Shown here: positions 29,829 through 31,216 of the stretch, piece after piece | How the letters are laid out: each line of letters begins with the position of its first letter | Position numbering within the stretch: position 1 is the stretch's first letter | DNA from: Pedobacter sp. UBA4863 | GTDB lineage: Bacteria > Bacteroidota > Bacteroidia > Sphingobacteriales > Sphingobacteriaceae | DNA: 31,216 bases | Direction of reading: 5' to 3' | Assembly (NCBI RefSeq): GCF_002399615.1 | Contig: NZ_DHDZ01000046.1 | Coordinates: 1-31,216 of the forward strand | Notes under the pieces: model-generated | What the model was told of the DNA's origin: nothing | Seen by the model: only the letters and a program-made list of their open reading frames with translations | The model's database searches: none | Translations under genes and position numbers: made by a program

Positions 29829-30899
29829 ATGGAAAGAGATGAAAAGAGCACTGCATACCTTAATGGTCGAGGAGCGCAGTTAAATACCGATAATAGGTTT
29901 TTAAAAAACACTGTAAGTAAGGAATACATAGAAGCCATTGATGATTGGGAGGTTTCAAACGAAAAAACTACTTTCATTATTGGCAGTGCTAAAAGCATTG
30001 TTAATAAAGTAGAAAGTCCTGATGTGGGCATGATGTATTCGCTAAATCCTTATCAAGGTTGCGAACACGGTTGCATCTATTGTTATGCCCGTAACTCTCA
30101 CGAGTATTGGGGCTTTAGCGCTGGTTTAGATTTTGAACGTAAAATTATTGTAAAGGAAGATGCGCCACAGCTTTTTAAAAAGTTTATAGAGAAGAAAAAC
30201 TGGCCTGCTTATCCAATCAGTATTTCTGGTAATACAGATTGTTATCAGCCTTGCGAAAGAAAATATAAACTAACTAGGCAGTTGCTTCAAATAGCTTTGG
30301 CCTATAAACAACCTATTTCTATGATTACCAAAAACTCGCTCATACTTAGAGATTTGGATGTTATACAAGAAATGGCAAAGCAAAACCTGATCAGTGTTTT
30401 TGTTTCGATTACTTCGTTAAATGAAAATTTAAGACAAAAATTAGAGCCTAGAACCACCACTGCAAAGCAACGTTTAAAAGTAATAGAGCAGCTAAGCAAG
30501 GCCAATGTGCCCATGGGCGTAATGGCAGCGCCCATGATACCAGGCTTAAACAACCATGAAATTCCGGCAATTTTAAAGGCAAGTGCCAATGCTGGCGCCA
30601 TTGCTGCGGGTTATACCATAGTTAGGCTAAATGGTGCCATTGGCAATATTTTTAAAGACTGGCTAGCAAAGAATTTTCCCGATAGGTTCGAAAAAGTTTG
30701 GCACCAAATACAAGATTGCCACAATGGAAACGTAAACGATAGCAGGTTTGGGACCAGAATGCGTGGCGAAGGAAATTTTGCCCAGTTGGTAAACCACACC
30801 TTTAAACTGCATTGCCGATTAAATAAGCTGAACCAGAAAAAAATTGAGCTTGATAGTTCTTTGTTTAAAAAACCACAAGCTCAACTCCATCTGTTTTGA
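29829..30899 (+). CDS. PA0069-family radical SAM protein
   Basis: This 356-residue protein is of the Rv2578c/PA0069 (SplB-related) radical SAM group. The [4Fe-4S] motif CEHGCIYCYA gives C78, C82 and C85, after the SLNPYQG run typical of the group. Later blocks are ISISGNTDCYQPCERKYKLT, ISMITKNSLILRDLD, SITSLNENLRQKLEPRTTT, MAAPMIPGLNNHEIP and GTRMRGEGNFAQ. The N-terminal GRGAQLNTDNRF is also characteristic. Substrate and reaction are unknown for this subfamily. The gene appears monocistronic, preceded by overlapping hairpins. Confidence 0.92.
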   Translation: MERDEKSTAYLNGRGAQLNTDNRFLKNTVSKEYIEAIDDWEVSNEKTTFIIGSAKSIVNKVESPDVGMMYSLNPYQGCEHGCIYCYARNSHEYWGFSAGLDFERKIIVKEDAPQLFKKFIEKKNWPAYPISISGNTDCYQPCERKYKLTRQLLQIALAYKQPISMITKNSLILRDLDVIQEMAKQNLISVFVSITSLNENLRQKLEPRTTTAKQRLKVIEQLSKANVPMGVMAAPMIPGLNNHEIPAILKASANAGAIAAGYTIVRLNGAIGNIFKDWLAKNFPDRFEKVWHQIQDCHNGNVNDSRFGTRMRGEGNFAQLVNHTFKLHCRLNKLNQKKIELDSSLFKKPQAQLHLF

Positions 30900-31054
30900 A
30901 GCATGCTTTAAAATCCCTGTTTCATTTTTGGTAACACTTCAACCTTTTCATTTGGCAGCTATAGGGCCTAATAGATTTCTCAAACATTTGTTGTTTTAAT
31001 GTTTATGGCACAAAAATATCTTCTCTAAAACACTATGCAAAACCAAATACTGTA

Positions 31055-31064
31055 CAAACGTTTG
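31055..31064. promoter_or_regulatory. Possible LacI-type operator in the right-end gap
   Basis: CAAACGTTTG, extended as TACAAACGTTTGCA, is a CG-centred palindrome of the form LacI-family repressors bind. AAACGTCCAAAC follows about 15 bases later. The surrounding 30900-31216 stretch holds no gene I can support and may be the regulatory region of a gene outside the window. Confidence 0.35.
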
Positions 31065-31216
31065 CAATAAATTATTTTAAACGTCCAAACAAATTTTAAC
31101 CAAATGCGATAAAGCGTTTTATTGTGCATTTGGCCACAGCTACACAAAATTTTATTGTTTTTTAAAATAATGAAGCGAAATATTACGGATCAATAAGAAA
31201 CTGTTTAAAAATGATA

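Overview
The window looks like a chromosome segment of a Bacteroidota member, most likely Sphingobacteriaceae (Pedobacter-like). This rests on the low GC content, the absence of Shine-Dalgarno sites, several TAnnTTTG-type -7 elements, a fused SecDF, a TPR-type sensor kinase, MetZ, and many palindromic intergenic elements of the kind common in that group. No rRNA, tRNA or CRISPR array was seen. The assignment is inference, because no marker gene was compared.

Left part (1-4000): the most notable region. A tyrosine recombinase (2882-3928, minus strand) is followed downstream by a small array of gene cassettes, all on the minus strand. Each complete cassette ends in a ~130 bp inverted-repeat site that looks like an integron attC. 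Cassette 1 carries a small lipoprotein, cassette 2 a DUF4304-like protein, and cassette 3 merTP plus a GDCCVxC protein (mercury handling). The short sequences at the two ends of each cassette are reverse complements of each other across the GTT crossover point, as integron cassettes require. The recombinase is read toward the array, the arrangement called reverse integrase. The distal end of the array is broken next to the end of an IS1182-like transposase.

Middle part (4000-17500): a repeat-rich gap with a MITE-like element, then accD, fbaA, a low-affinity iron permease family protein, a CAT-like acyltransferase, a HAD hydrolase and a secreted thermonuclease with an overlapping small Cys-rich gene that lacks a normal start codon. 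Next comes an AAA ATPase/DUF4143 gene cut by an IS982-family element, with the target duplication still visible. Its upstream region holds two operator-like palindromes of identical geometry. A TerD fragment, a solitary HsdR_N-like protein and a LuxR-type response regulator with its TPR lipoprotein histidine kinase follow. A tiny secreted Pro/Gly-rich peptide gene lies just upstream of the kinase.

Right part (17500-31216): mostly housekeeping genes. They include a membrane protein of unknown function, the tightly overlapping ndh-mgsA-mvaB operon, secDF, thyA-folA, a DUF1287 protein, ispE, an OsmC protein, metZ and a PA0069-type radical SAM protein. Several dispersed palindromic repeat families recur in the gaps, and one has entered the 5' end of folA and is translated.
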